From: Cepaea nemoralis
Taxonomy: Eukaryota > Mollusca > Gastropoda > Stylommatophora > Helicidae
DNA length: 64,000 nt
Direction: 5' to 3'
Assembly: GCA_014155875.1 (NCBI GenBank)
Contig: JACEFZ010022425.1
Coordinates: 570,522-634,521 of the forward strand
Both the position numbers and the translations under genes were made by a program. The notes below the pieces were generated by a model that was given only the letters and a program-made list of their open reading frames with translations, was not told where the DNA came from and searched no databases. Positions 33,586 through 44,235 of this stretch are shown one piece after another; within the stretch, counting starts at the first letter, position 1, and every line of letters begins with the position of its first letter.

Positions 33586-35080
33586 GCACATTAATTATTC
33601 GCCATACAATGAGCTGTGATATTTTAGTCTGTTGCATAGAACAGTGTACCTCTACACCTACTAGAGAACTTCGTATACCATCCACGAACATGGAACTTTG
33701 AGAACCCTATATTACCAAGTGCCAAGGCTTTAGAAACAATCCGAGCGATATAGAATATCTGTGAAATGATTTCAACCAGTGAACTGACAGTCATCGTGTA
33801 AAGATTAAGAACACTGCATACTCGCTATTGCTAAAGAAACTTCGCAAACAGCCGAAATAGAACTACGTCGAGTATAACATGCAAAGGACAGCTATATTAA
33901 CTGTTAACATTCATGGCACGACAAACGCACAACAGGAGGACAACACACACATCGCCGTTGGATTTAGTTACTTAGTTAGTTAGTTAGTTAATTAATTTAG
34001 TATTAGTTAATATGTATGTATATAAAATATGTCAACCTGTAACTTGTATATTTTCTACCATAATATTACAGGTAGTTTCACTCATAGATGAAATATTATT
34101 CCTATAAAATTTTTTTCTATTTCAGTTATAACCCATTTTTTGATTACAGATACAAAAAGTACTTGTTACCTTAAAGGGAACAATTCGCCTAATCCGTTTT
34201 TTCTAAGGGCAGTAAGACTTACCTCAACTTTATTTGGATATTTTAACAAAATACTATTTTGTATGAAAGATGTATGAATGACAGAGTGAATGAATTAAAT
34301 GAGAGAGCGATATACTGAGCGGACAAATTGTACGCAAAACGTATTTATTTTAATTTGTCTGCGTCTTTCATGTAAAATGTATTACCTGTCTAATTGTTGA
34401 TACATGTTTAGTATTTAATACACTACATCTAAGCGCCACTATTTGGAATGCCCCGATAATGCATTATACACATTGGGGTAATTCATGACAAAGGATATCC
34501 CAACTCGTGACGCTTGGAGATAAACCACACAGTGAGCACACACTTTATACAAACTCAAACTGAACACTAACAATTAAAATACAGTCACTTTATTAGAAAC
34601 AGCAACATATCAGTGAATACACTAACAAGCCAACAGGAACACATGTAGTCAGATGGGATAAAACAACAGCATAACTACATATTCAGCATTGTATACATAC
34701 GGAAGTAAAAATGTATCGAAATACACACACAGGACAAGATTTGCAGGTGTACTTAAATAGCCAAGACATTTGTTTTGTTAAAACTCTCTTACACAGAGTT
34801 TTAAATATCTTGGTATCATATGGATACTTGAGAAGGGCGGGGTTGTAAAACAACTGGGAAACGTCACGAAACTTCGGTCAGATAAGCATGTTTAAGGACA
34901 TAGAAGAGAGAGACCTCTTCAGCAATCATCTTGAAGTGGTGTATGGAGAATACATGAGTGTTAATACAGATGTGTAGATTGGCCAAGTTACCTATCCACC
35001 AAACTACAAACACCGACTTTATGTGACCCTGTGACAGAATTAGTTACAGAACTAATTACCATATAATAACCCATCAAAGC
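33586..35080 (+). other. Long non-coding tail of the LTR element
   Basis: About 1.5 kb between RNase H and the polypurine tract. No integrase, envelope or other domain was seen; the frames are short. The repeated ttagttagttag run near 33970 is a small microsatellite. Confidence 0.6.
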
Positions 35081-35094
35081 AGGGGGGAGGGGGA
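35081..35094 (+). promoter_or_regulatory. Polypurine tract
   Basis: aggggggaggggga lies four bases before the 3' LTR, the usual place for plus-strand priming. Confidence 0.8.
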
Positions 35095-35098
35095 CTCC

Positions 35099-35639
35099 TG
35101 TCACAGCCTCACATAAGGGCGGTACCAACATAAAGTAAGAGATACTGGCGAAGGGATAGAACTCCAGCAAAAGGGAAAGAACCGAGTCACTCGAAGGCTT
35201 GAATAATCCAGAGCCTTCTCGAAGGACCGGTCAGTGTGTCCACAGTCCCGTGGACACCGATGGGGCCCACCGATTGCGGGGTCCACGAGAAACTCGGAGA
35301 GAGTTACCTCCCGTGTCGGATTGCGACACGTGTGGAAGGACAGACAGGGACTGGACATCGGGGAAGCAACAGGGCTTACCTTAAGGGGGACTTGATAGTT
35401 CAGACCCAGTGTATTTAGGGGTCTTATACATATGTTAGATAGCTGATAGAGTTGTTGTGATAATCATGTTTATTGTAAACTCCTGTGATACGCAACTTGT
35501 TGAATGCTGGCTTGTGAATACTCGCTTCGCCAGCATACTGTAACATGTTGTAAATAAATGATGCTAGATTGTATCTGAACGGAGTTTGTTGCCTGTATGA
35601 GCCCGAGTTTCAATCCCCTAGAGATCTAGGACTGTGACA
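35099..35639 (+). mobile_element. 3' LTR of Gmr1-like retrotransposon (541 bp)
   Basis: Same ends as the 5' LTR and about 99 percent identical. It is followed directly by the (GAT)n array. Confidence 0.93.
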
Positions 35640-36743
<1,104 letters not shown>

Positions 36744-37021
36744 CCTTTACAAGTTAACTATTCCATTCTAACTACTATTTCTATTGCCCGATTGCTTGTG
36801 CCGAGAAGCGTCGCAGATAAGAGGAAGGTGTAGTTTTCTGTGTTTTTTACTTACCTCTTTACTTGTGCTATTGTCATATTTGACTTCTTAATGTCTCTTT
36901 TACTCCATCTAGCCATCGTTTTTTGTGTCCGCCTTTCGCTTTGTATCCCGGTGTTCTCATGTAGCCTTTGGATGATCTTGTTCCATCCTAGTTAAACGTT
37001 CCAGCTGTTTTTTTATTTTTT
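36744..37021. other. No recognisable gene
   Basis: T-rich sequence that may include decayed RTE sequence (ttgttccatcctagtt); nothing certain. Confidence 0.35.
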
Positions 37022-37024
37022 TTT

Positions 37025-37282
37025 ATGGCAAATATCAATGATATTATAATTGGAAACACATGGTTTAAACACCATAAAAGACGACTGTACACATGGATAA
37101 GCCCTGATAAGAAAATACGCAACCAAATTGACTACATACTAATTAATCAAAGATTTAGAAATTCTTTAATTAATGTAAAGACAATGCCTGGTGCTGACTG
37201 TAATAGTGATCATGTACCACTATGTGGACAAATAAAAGTAAGATTAAAGAGAAAGAGAGGGAAAAAATGGTTAAGAACATGA
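37025..37282 (+). CDS. RTE endonuclease C-terminal fragment
   Basis: An 85-codon frame with TWISPDKKIRNQIDYILI and GADCNSDHVPLCGQIKVRLK, the last motifs of an APE-type endonuclease (the QIDY and SDH blocks, with catalytic Asp-His). Earlier motifs are missing. A frameshift-rich linker (37283-37640) joins it to the RT frame. Confidence 0.75.
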   Translation: MANINDIIIGNTWFKHHKRRLYTWISPDKKIRNQIDYILINQRFRNSLINVKTMPGADCNSDHVPLCGQIKVRLKRKRGKKWLRT

Positions 37283-37647
37283 GACTTAATAAAGAGGTTC
37301 TAAAAATAGATAAAGAAATGCAAGAACAATACAGAGTGACTGTGAAAAATAGGTACAATGCAATAACTAAAATACAGAGTATAGATGAACAATGAGAAAT
37401 GTTAAGGGACTCCATTCATCAAACTAGCAAAGAAGTATTACCAGAGAGAGGCAAAATAGCTAAGAAAAAATGGATGAATGAAGATATCTTAAACCTGATG
37501 GACAAAAGAAAACAGTATAAAAATGTACAAACAAGAATACGCCTAAGATAAATAAAGAAATAAAAGATAAATGTGGGAAGGCTAAAGAAAGTTGGTTAAA
37601 CCAGCAATGCAAAAAATTGAATTAAATTCCATTAAAGGTACAAAAAT

Positions 37648-38901
37648 ATGCACAGACAAATCAGTGAGCTTACAGGAAAAAAAATAAGAATAAATACAGG
37701 GTGTTTGAAATCAAAAACAGGAAAGATAATATTAGAGGAAGATGCTATAATGAAGAGGTGGAATGAGTATACAAGAGAATTATATGAAGGAGAAAGGGCA
37801 GAATTAACAGAAGATAGTAACTTAGAAGGTCAACCTATTCTGAAAGAAGAAGTCGCTGACGCTATGAAACGTATGAAGAAAGGAAAAACAGCTGGGCCAG
37901 ATGAAATCACAATAGAAGAATTAGAAGTATTGGGAGAATTTGGAGTAGATATATTAACCAAAATGTTGAATGATATTTACAGCAGTGGGTATTTACCCAG
38001 TGATATGCTGAAATCTGTATTTATAGCTATACCAAAAAGACCAGGAGCAATTGATTGTGAAGATTTTCGTACAATTAACCTTATAAACCATATCACTAAG
38101 CTTCTACTCAGAATCATAATGAGAAGAACCAAAAAGAAAATAAAAATGGAAATTAGTGAAGAACAGTATGGATTTGTGGAAGGAAAGGGCACAAACAATG
38201 CAATTTATACATTGCGGACACTAATAGAAAGGTCAATAGAGAAACAGAGGGACATATATTTGTGCTTCATAGATTATACTAAGGCATTTGATAAAGTAAA
38301 ACATGATGAACTGATGAAAATGTTGGAAGATATCAACACTGATGGAAAAGATTTAAGAATAATAAAGAATATTTACTGGAACCAAGTAGCAGCAATTAAA
38401 ATGGGAAATAAAGAGGGTAGTTACGAACAGATAAAGCTAGGAGTACGACAAGGGTGTGTCTTGTCACCAGATCTTTTCTCCCTGTATAGCGAAATAATAA
38501 TGAGAGAGATCAAAGAGATGCCAGGAATACTAGTTGGAGGTTATAATATAAATAATATACGCTATGCAAATGACACAGTATTGGCGGCGGATAATTCAAC
38601 AGACCTACAACAATTATTAGACGTTGTAGTAACAGAGAGTGCAAGGAAACGACTCAACTTGAATATCAAGAAAACAGTAACAATGGTAATATCAAAGAAA
38701 ATGGTGACACCAAAATGTGACATAGAAATAGAAGGGAAAATCCTTAACCAAGTTGATAATTTTAGATACCTAGGGGCATTTATAACATCAGATGGAAGAT
38801 GTACAACAGAGATTAGGAGCAGAATAGGGCAAGCAAAAGCTGCATTTCAGAAAATGAAGAGTATCTTATGCAATAAGTCACTGTCATCAGTCAGGTCTTA
38901 G
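37648..38901 (+). CDS. RTE reverse transcriptase, interrupted
   Basis: A 417-codon open frame: KTAGPDEITIEEL (about residue 76), SVFIAIPKRPGAIDCEDFRT, EEQYGFVEGKGTNNAIYTLR, YLCFIDYTKAFDKVKHDEL, KLGVRQGCVLSPDLFSLYSE, NNIRYANDTVLAADN (YAND in place of YADD, so the first catalytic Asp of the pair is Asn) and FRYLGAFITSDGRC. The real protein would continue into the frame at 42911; the natural reading is cut at 38886 by the nested LINE. Active-site loss suggests it was inactive or decaying before the cut. Confidence 0.85.
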   Translation: MHRQISELTGKKIRINTGCLKSKTGKIILEEDAIMKRWNEYTRELYEGERAELTEDSNLEGQPILKEEVADAMKRMKKGKTAGPDEITIEELEVLGEFGVDILTKMLNDIYSSGYLPSDMLKSVFIAIPKRPGAIDCEDFRTINLINHITKLLLRIIMRRTKKKIKMEISEEQYGFVEGKGTNNAIYTLRTLIERSIEKQRDIYLCFIDYTKAFDKVKHDELMKMLEDINTDGKDLRIIKNIYWNQVAAIKMGNKEGSYEQIKLGVRQGCVLSPDLFSLYSEIIMREIKEMPGILVGGYNINNIRYANDTVLAADNSTDLQQLLDVVVTESARKRLNLNIKKTVTMVISKKMVTPKCDIEIEGKILNQVDNFRYLGAFITSDGRCTTEIRSRIGQAKAAFQKMKSILCNKSLSSVRS

Positions 38902-39659
38902 TCAGATATGACTGAGCTACCGTATGACAGTAGACGGTACTACCTGCTTTCTGTCAGCGCCGAATGTTGGGCGGCGCTTACCAAACCCGACACCCCACAT
39001 TGTGCCAACGGCTTCGGGCGGAAGAGTGCAATTGGGAGGGTACTAGCCTTATCCTGGTGCGAGGAAATGCAACCCAAAGACAAAATAAGTCATGGCAGGG
39101 CAGACCAGGCCCTAAGCCTTGGTTGGCAGCTGGTCTAGGATCGAAGCTCCGACATGCGGACAGTTAGAGCATTGCTTTGCTGATCCGGCAGCTTCTGCAG
39201 CTTGTTTTGTTCCAGATGTATAGGTGTTAACTTTCCTCTGGAGTGAACTAGGCAGGCCGAGAGAGGGATCATGCTGCATGGGCAACACATGGTTTCTTTA
39301 TTTTAGCCCAGGCTTTGTGCTATGGAGAGGCAATAACTCCATCCCTGGTCTTAACCGGTCTCGGAATCAAAGCGAGAGGCAACTGTTACGGGTTATAAGT
39401 CCTTGTCAGTTGGCGTAGACATGGGGCGCCACGCGTTGCCTCTGACGGTGGGAGACACCTACAGGTGTCACTGATCAGCTACCGCTCGCCTCAAGCTGGG
39501 CAGCCCCCGGCCAATTGGGTGCTGATCCGCCACAGCCTGCCTGCTTCAATGGGTGCTTGGGGCTAGGACAAAATCTGAATCGCAGGCTGTAAAACCAATG
39601 CACCAGGTACTAATAAAAAGATTAATAAAAACCTCAAGCTACGGCTTGCAACCTGGAAC
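38887..39659 (+). promoter_or_regulatory. Structured 5' UTR of the 4-kb LINE
   Basis: Immediately after the target duplication come two hairpin-forming segments: agtca-gata-tgact near 38901-38915 and taccgt...acggta near 38920-38941. The region is GC-richer than its surroundings and contains several upstream ATGs, including a 21-codon upstream frame at 39598-39663. Internal promoter activity is expected for such a region but no standard motif is visible. Confidence 0.6.
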
Positions 39660-42600
39660 GTGAGAACCATGTGTCCAGGATTTTCCACTGACTTGACAAA
39701 TATTGACGATGTGAGAAAAACGGCTGTGATTGATGCTGAACTCAATCGTCTTAACATTGATATTGCTGGCCTGCAGGAGACTCGCCTCGCTGAGGAAGGG
39801 TCACTCAGGGAAAACAATTACACCTTTTTTTGGAAGGGGCAGGCAGAAAAAAGGCAACACGGTGTGGGCTTTGCAGTGAAGAATTCGCTACTGGGAATGA
39901 TTGATATCCCAGCTGGAGGTAATGAAAGATTATTATCACTGCGCTTGGCAACCTCTTGTGGATTTGCCACCATTCTCACTGCATATGCACCGACACTCAC
40001 TTCCTCTGATGATGTGAAGGATACGTTCTATGAGCAGCTAGACTCTGCGATCAAGGCAGTTCCAAAATCCGACTACATTTATATGCTCGGTGATTTCAAT
40101 GCTCGTGTGGGCAAGGACTCGAGTTCATGGCCAGTGTGCCTTGGAAAATACAACATCGGTCGCATGAATGATAATGGGCAAAGGCTGCTGGAGCATTGCA
40201 CTAGAAATGACCTATGTATTACAAACTCCTTTTTTAAAACAAAAGAGATGCATAAGGTCACATGGAAACATCCAAGATCCGGCCATTGGCATCAGCTGGA
40301 CTTCATTATCACACGGAGACAACATCTGAACCATACATCATTAACTCGAAGTTACCACAGTGCTGACTGTGATACAGATCATTCTTTGGTTGTTGCAAGG
40401 GTTAGACTGAGACCAAAGAGAATCTACACAGCTAAACACAAGTCTAGCCCCAGGATTAATATTATTAACACTCACGATCCTGGAAAGTGCTTTGAATTTC
40501 AACAGCAACTTGAAGACGCTTTCAATGATACATCAGAAAATTGTATAGTAAATGATAAATGGAGTAAACTTAAGGAAACTATTTATAAAACAGCGGTAGG
40601 GGTTTACGGCACTGTGGATCATAAGAGGCAGGACTGGTTTGCGGCAAACAGCCAGATACTGCAGCCCTTGATTGATAAAAAGAAGATAGCTCTCTTAAGA
40701 AACAAGGAAAGACCAACGCGTAACACTCTGAGTGAGCTGAAGCAAGCGAGGAAGGATGTACAAAAGGCTGCCAGGCAGTGTGCGAATGACTATTGGATCA
40801 AGTTATGTGAGTCCATTCAAATCGCAAGTGATAAGGGAAACATCAGAAGCATGTATGAAGGGATAAAGAAAGCCTGTGGTCCAATGATCAAAAGAAGTGC
40901 ACCGCTGAAAACCTTGACTGGAGAAATCATCACTGATAAGAAACAGCAGATGGATAGATGGGTCGAGCACTATTTAGAGCTTTACTCAAGTGAGACCAAG
41001 CTAGCGGATGATGCCCTCAACGCCATAGAGGCCCTGCCAACTCTTGACCACCTGGACACACTTCCCACTATAACAGAAGTTAAGTGTGCTATAAATGAGC
41101 TTGCATCTGGCAAGGCTCCAGGTAAGGATGGGATTCCAATAGAGGTGATCAGGAGTGGGCAAGACACCCTCGCTCTACAGATCCACCAGCTAATAGAGCT
41201 ATGCTGGCGAGAAGGACAAGTCCCACAGGATTTCAAAGATTCAAACATCATAACGCTGTACAAGAACAAGGGAGATCGGAGCGACTGCAACAACTATAGG
41301 GGTATCTCACTTCTGTGTATTGTTGGGAAAGTATTTGCCAGAATTGTCCTGCACAGACTTCAAGTCCTGGGAGATCAAGTCTACCCCGAATCACAGTGCG
41401 GCTTCCGTCAGAACCGGTCTACCATTGATATGATATTCTCATTGCGACAGATGCAAGAAAAATGCCGGGAACAAAATCAGCCACTGTTTATTGCCTTCAT
41501 CGACCTCACAAAGGCATTCGATTTGGTCAGTCGTGAGGGTCTGTTCAAAGCACTAAAGAAGATTGGCTGTCCACCAACTCTTCTGTCCATTGTGGAATCG
41601 TTCCACACAGGCATGAAGGGTATAATCAAGTTTGATGGCTCAACTTCAGAAGAGTTTGAAATCAAGAGTGGAGTTAAGCAAGGTTGTGTACTAGCCCCCA
41701 CCCTCTTTGGGATATACTTTTCACTTCTACTGAAATATGCCTTTCGTGATCAGGATGACGGTATATACATTCACTCACGCTCAGATGGTGGCCTATATAA
41801 TGCTCAGAGATTGAAGGCCAAGACCAAAATTAGCAGGGTACTAATCAGAGAGTTGCTTTTTGCGGATGATGCTGCGATTACGACCCACTCTGAGGAAGAA
41901 TTACAACATCTACTATCTGCATTCTCCAATGCTTGTTCTGAATTTGGTTTAACAATTAACAAAAAGAAGACACAGATTATGTCACAAGGTGCACATGGTG
42001 TACCATCAATCTTTATTGACGACGCCGAACTGGAGATAGTAGACCATTTTACATATCTTGGATCAGAGGTAAATAGCAAATTATCCCTCGATCAGGAAAT
42101 CAACATCAGGATTGGCAAGGCAGCAACAACAATGAACATGTTAGCAAAAAGAGTCTGGGAGAACAGGAAGCTTACTGCCAAAACAAAAGTCCTCGTCTAC
42201 CAAGCCTGTGTCCTTAGTACTCTTCTTTATGGCAGTGAAACCTGGACAACTTACTCACGCCAAGAGAAACGTTTAAACAGCTTTCATATGCGGTGTCTGC
42301 GAAGAATACTTGGTATTAAGTGGCAAGACAAAATCACAAATACTGAAGTATTGGAAAGATCAGGTTGTGTGACGGTGTATTCCATGCTCAGTCTTCGTAG
42401 ACTTAGATGGATAGGACACGTTAGGAGGATGGATGATGGTAGAATACCAAAGGACATCTTTTTTGGTGAATTACAGACGGGTAGGAGATCTCAGGGTCGG
42501 CCTCTACTACGATACAAAGATGTGTGTAAGCGGGACATGATTGATACAGGCATTGATAATGCACAATGGGAGCACGTCGCCGCTGAACGTGTTGCATGGA

Positions 42601-42791
42601 GGGCAACTATCAGAAATGGAATAAAGACAAAGGAGAAAATGATTGCAGATAAAGCACACACAGAGCGTGAGAGACGTAAGATGGTGCAAAATGGTGGAAT
42701 TGACCATGTTTTCACATGCACCTACTGTGGGCAAACATTTGCAGCAAGAATTGGCCTTACCAGCCACAGTCGCCACCGCCATGGATTGTAG
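39579..42791 (+). CDS. Intact LINE ORF: AP endonuclease, reverse transcriptase, C2H2 zinc finger
   Basis: Open from 39579 to the stop at 42789-42791. AP endonuclease: RLATWNVRTM (39639-39671), IDIAGLQETRLAEE, MLGDFNARVGKD, GHWHQLDFIITRR and CDTDHSLVVARV. RT: GKAPGKDGIPIEVI, NYRGISLLCIVGKVFARI, QCGFRQNRSTIDMIFSLR, FIAFIDLTKAFDLVSREGL, SGVKQGCVLAPTLFGIYF and LLFADDAAITTHSEEE (FADD intact). The C-terminal part has RLRWIGHVRRMDDGR, RSQGRPLLRYKDVCKRD and ends in a C2H2 finger, FTCTYCGQTFAARIGLTSH. All catalytic residues appear present. The N-terminal Asn of the endonuclease lies before the first in-frame ATG (39669), with a stop at 39576, so the true start is unclear: non-AUG initiation or a lost upstream ATG are possible. 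Confidence 0.92.
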   Translation: MAGCKTNAPGTNKKINKNLKLRLATWNVRTMCPGFSTDLTNIDDVRKTAVIDAELNRLNIDIAGLQETRLAEEGSLRENNYTFFWKGQAEKRQHGVGFAVKNSLLGMIDIPAGGNERLLSLRLATSCGFATILTAYAPTLTSSDDVKDTFYEQLDSAIKAVPKSDYIYMLGDFNARVGKDSSSWPVCLGKYNIGRMNDNGQRLLEHCTRNDLCITNSFFKTKEMHKVTWKHPRSGHWHQLDFIITRRQHLNHTSLTRSYHSADCDTDHSLVVARVRLRPKRIYTAKHKSSPRINIINTHDPGKCFEFQQQLEDAFNDTSENCIVNDKWSKLKETIYKTAVGVYGTVDHKRQDWFAANSQILQPLIDKKKIALLRNKERPTRNTLSELKQARKDVQKAARQCANDYWIKLCESIQIASDKGNIRSMYEGIKKACGPMIKRSAPLKTLTGEIITDKKQQMDRWVEHYLELYSSETKLADDALNAIEALPTLDHLDTLPTITEVKCAINELASGKAPGKDGIPIEVIRSGQDTLALQIHQLIELCWREGQVPQDFKDSNIITLYKNKGDRSDCNNYRGISLLCIVGKVFARIVLHRLQVLGDQVYPESQCGFRQNRSTIDMIFSLRQMQEKCREQNQPLFIAFIDLTKAFDLVSREGLFKALKKIGCPPTLLSIVESFHTGMKGIIKFDGSTSEEFEIKSGVKQGCVLAPTLFGIYFSLLLKYAFRDQDDGIYIHSRSDGGLYNAQRLKAKTKISRVLIRELLFADDAAITTHSEEELQHLLSAFSNACSEFGLTINKKKTQIMSQGAHGVPSIFIDDAELEIVDHFTYLGSEVNSKLSLDQEINIRIGKAATTMNMLAKRVWENRKLTAKTKVLVYQACVLSTLLYGSETWTTYSRQEKRLNSFHMRCLRRILGIKWQDKITNTEVLERSGCVTVYSMLSLRRLRWIGHVRRMDDGRIPKDIFFGELQTGRRSQGRPLLRYKDVCKRDMIDTGIDNAQWEHVAAERVAWRATIRNGIKTKEKMIADKAHTERERRKMVQNGGIDHVFTCTYCGQTFAARIGLTSHSRHRHGL

Positions 42792-42841
42792 TTATTGCCA
42801 TATGACAGTTATTAAGCCTTTTTGAAGCACAATGTACCAAA

Positions 42842-42898
42842 CTATCGTCTGTCAAGACGGAAAGGTGCCAATGTAATGTAAAATGTAATGTAAAAAAA
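42842..42898 (+). other. 3'-terminal hairpin and tail of the 4-kb LINE
   Basis: cgtctgtcaagacg folds as CGTCT-GTCA-AGACG. It is followed by ggtgcc and an (AATGT)n/A tail. The same hairpin is kept at 50046-50059 and, with changes in both arms, at 2991-3005 and on the minus strand at 11601-11615. Such a stem-loop is a likely RT recognition element. Confidence 0.7.
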
Positions 42899-42910
42899 AA
42901 GTCACTGTCA

Positions 42911-43360
42911 ATGAATGTAAGAAAGAGAGTGCTGAAATGCTATGTAGAACCAGTTTTGCTGTATGGCAGTGAATCTTGGAATGTAAATGTACAAATTAAG
43001 AAGAAATTAGAAGCAACAGAGATGTGGTTCCTGAGACGAATGTTACGAATTCCTTGGACTGCCAGAGTAACTAACGACGACTACCTGAAACAGGCTAATG
43101 AAACTAGAACATTATATACAACAATAAGACAGAGACAAACAGCTTTCCTCGGTCATGTGATGAGAAGAGAGGCATTGGAGAACATCGTAACAACTGGAAA
43201 GATCGAGGGGAAGAGAGGCAGAGGTAGACCAAGAGAAGTGATGCTGGATGGATTGAGACGGTGGCATGGAGGAATATCAGCAGCAGAGTTGATCCAGAAA
43301 ACCAAAGACCGAGATCTATGGAGAGCCATGAACGCCTACGCCAGCCGGCACGGCACTTGA
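42911..43360 (+). CDS. RTE C-terminal domain, second part of the split element
   Basis: A 149-codon frame that continues the RTE protein after the nested insert: MNVRKRVLKCYVEPVLLYG, EMWFLRRMLRIPWTARVTN, AFLGHVMRREALENIVTTG, KRGRGRPREVMLDGLRRWHG and a final DLWRAMNAYASRHGT. The layout resembles the BovB/RTE C-terminus. The stop TGA is the first triplet of the (TGATG)n tail, so stop codon and tail overlap. Confidence 0.85.
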   Translation: MNVRKRVLKCYVEPVLLYGSESWNVNVQIKKKLEATEMWFLRRMLRIPWTARVTNDDYLKQANETRTLYTTIRQRQTAFLGHVMRREALENIVTTGKIEGKRGRGRPREVMLDGLRRWHGGISAAELIQKTKDRDLWRAMNAYASRHGT

Positions 43361-43469
43361 TGATGATGATGATGATGTTTGGTTTTTTGTTTTTTTGTTT
43401 GTTGTTTTTGCGCTCGCTCACTTTGAACTCAAGTGTAGTCCATACACACTATTTAGAGTAGTGCTGAAC

Positions 43470-43605
43470 TGAATTTTGCGTGTGGATTAGCTTTCCCTAT
43501 TTACAGTGCCCCTCGCCATAAGGCGAACCCACTCCGACTTCAGAGGTAATTGTAATTTTTTTAAGAACACGTGCTTTTATCCATTCGGCCATGCGGTCCT
43601 GCACT
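43470..43605 (-). mobile_element. SINE family D
   Basis: The reverse complement gives catggccgaatggataaaag, a good A-box region like that of tRNA-Ser/Leu, at 43570-43592, then ttacctctgaagtcggagtg and the terminal tccacacgcaaaattc. The central part is deleted. Confidence 0.6.
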
Positions 43606-43904
43606 TCCAACTGTTTAATTCTTCGGTCTTCTATACAACTAGTAATCGGCATTATCCCTACGATTGTTCTCGGTTTCTCATTCGCCTCTCTATCTCTTCT
43701 TTTTCCAGATGTGTTTCTCAAGCAACTGACCTCATATGATGTGATTGAACGCCTGTGTCTTTCATGTACTGTTCGTATCTGGCAGTGGGAAAACGACCTT
43801 GAGGCGAACTAAGCGTCTATTAACTTCTTGTTTGTGTATTCTTGTTTCTGTGTCTGCCCGTTGGACAGTTGTAATTGTAGTCGAAATCCTCTTTCTTCTC
43901 CCCT

Positions 43905-43906
43905 TT

Positions 43907-43951
<45 letters not shown>

Positions 43952-44194
43952 GGTGGTGGTGGTGGTGGTGGTGGTGGTGGTGGTGGTGGTGGTGGTGGTG
44001 GTGGTAGTGGTGGTGGTGTTGTTGTTGTTGGTGGTGGTGTTGGCGTTGTTGTTTTTTGTGGTGTTGTTGTTGGTGGTGGTTGTGTTGTGTATTGTTAGTG
44101 GTGGTGGTGTTGGCGTTGTTGTTGTTGTTGTTTGTGGTGTTGTTGGTGGGGTTATTGTTGTTGGTGGTGGTGGTGTTAGTGTTTTTGTTGTTGT

Positions 44195-44225
<31 letters not shown>

Positions 44226-44235
44226 GATGATGTTT
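43905..44235. repeat. (GTT)n/(GGT)n compound microsatellite
   Basis: GTT repeats at 43908-43936, then a long GGT run to about 44010 and mixed GTT/GGT to 44235. Poly-Val and poly-Gly frames are artefacts. Confidence 0.95.

Larger units (their letters stand above)
38875..42910 (+). mobile_element. Full-length 4-kb LINE with 12-bp target-site duplications
   Basis: The 12-bp aagtcactgtca flanks the element at 38875-38886 and 42899-42910. The insert (38887-42898) has a ~770-base 5' UTR, one long ORF and a short 3' UTR with a hairpin (cgtctgtcaagacg) followed by aatgtaatgtaaaatgtaat and an A9 tail. The perfect target duplication and open frame show a recent insertion. By domain layout it is an APE-type LINE of the kind annotated in animals as craniofacial-development-protein-2-like; I place it near RTE only provisionally. 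Confidence 0.93.
37022..43377 (+). mobile_element. RTE-type LINE, split by the 4-kb LINE
   Basis: Segments 37022-38886 and 42899-43377 are two halves of one RTE-type element. The first has an endonuclease end and RT; the second has the C-terminal domain and a tgatgatgatgatg tail at 43360-43377. The host sequence aagtcactgtca is duplicated at the break. The element is 5' truncated inside the endonuclease, which begins near a T-rich stretch at 37010. Confidence 0.85.

Noticed and set aside
33586..35080. Envelope gene or second integrase in the LTR element
   Set aside because: No frame longer than a few dozen codons and no motif of either.
39660..39662. GTG as start of the LINE ORF
   Set aside because: It encodes the Val of the WNV motif inside the endonuclease, and GTG is not a usual eukaryotic start.
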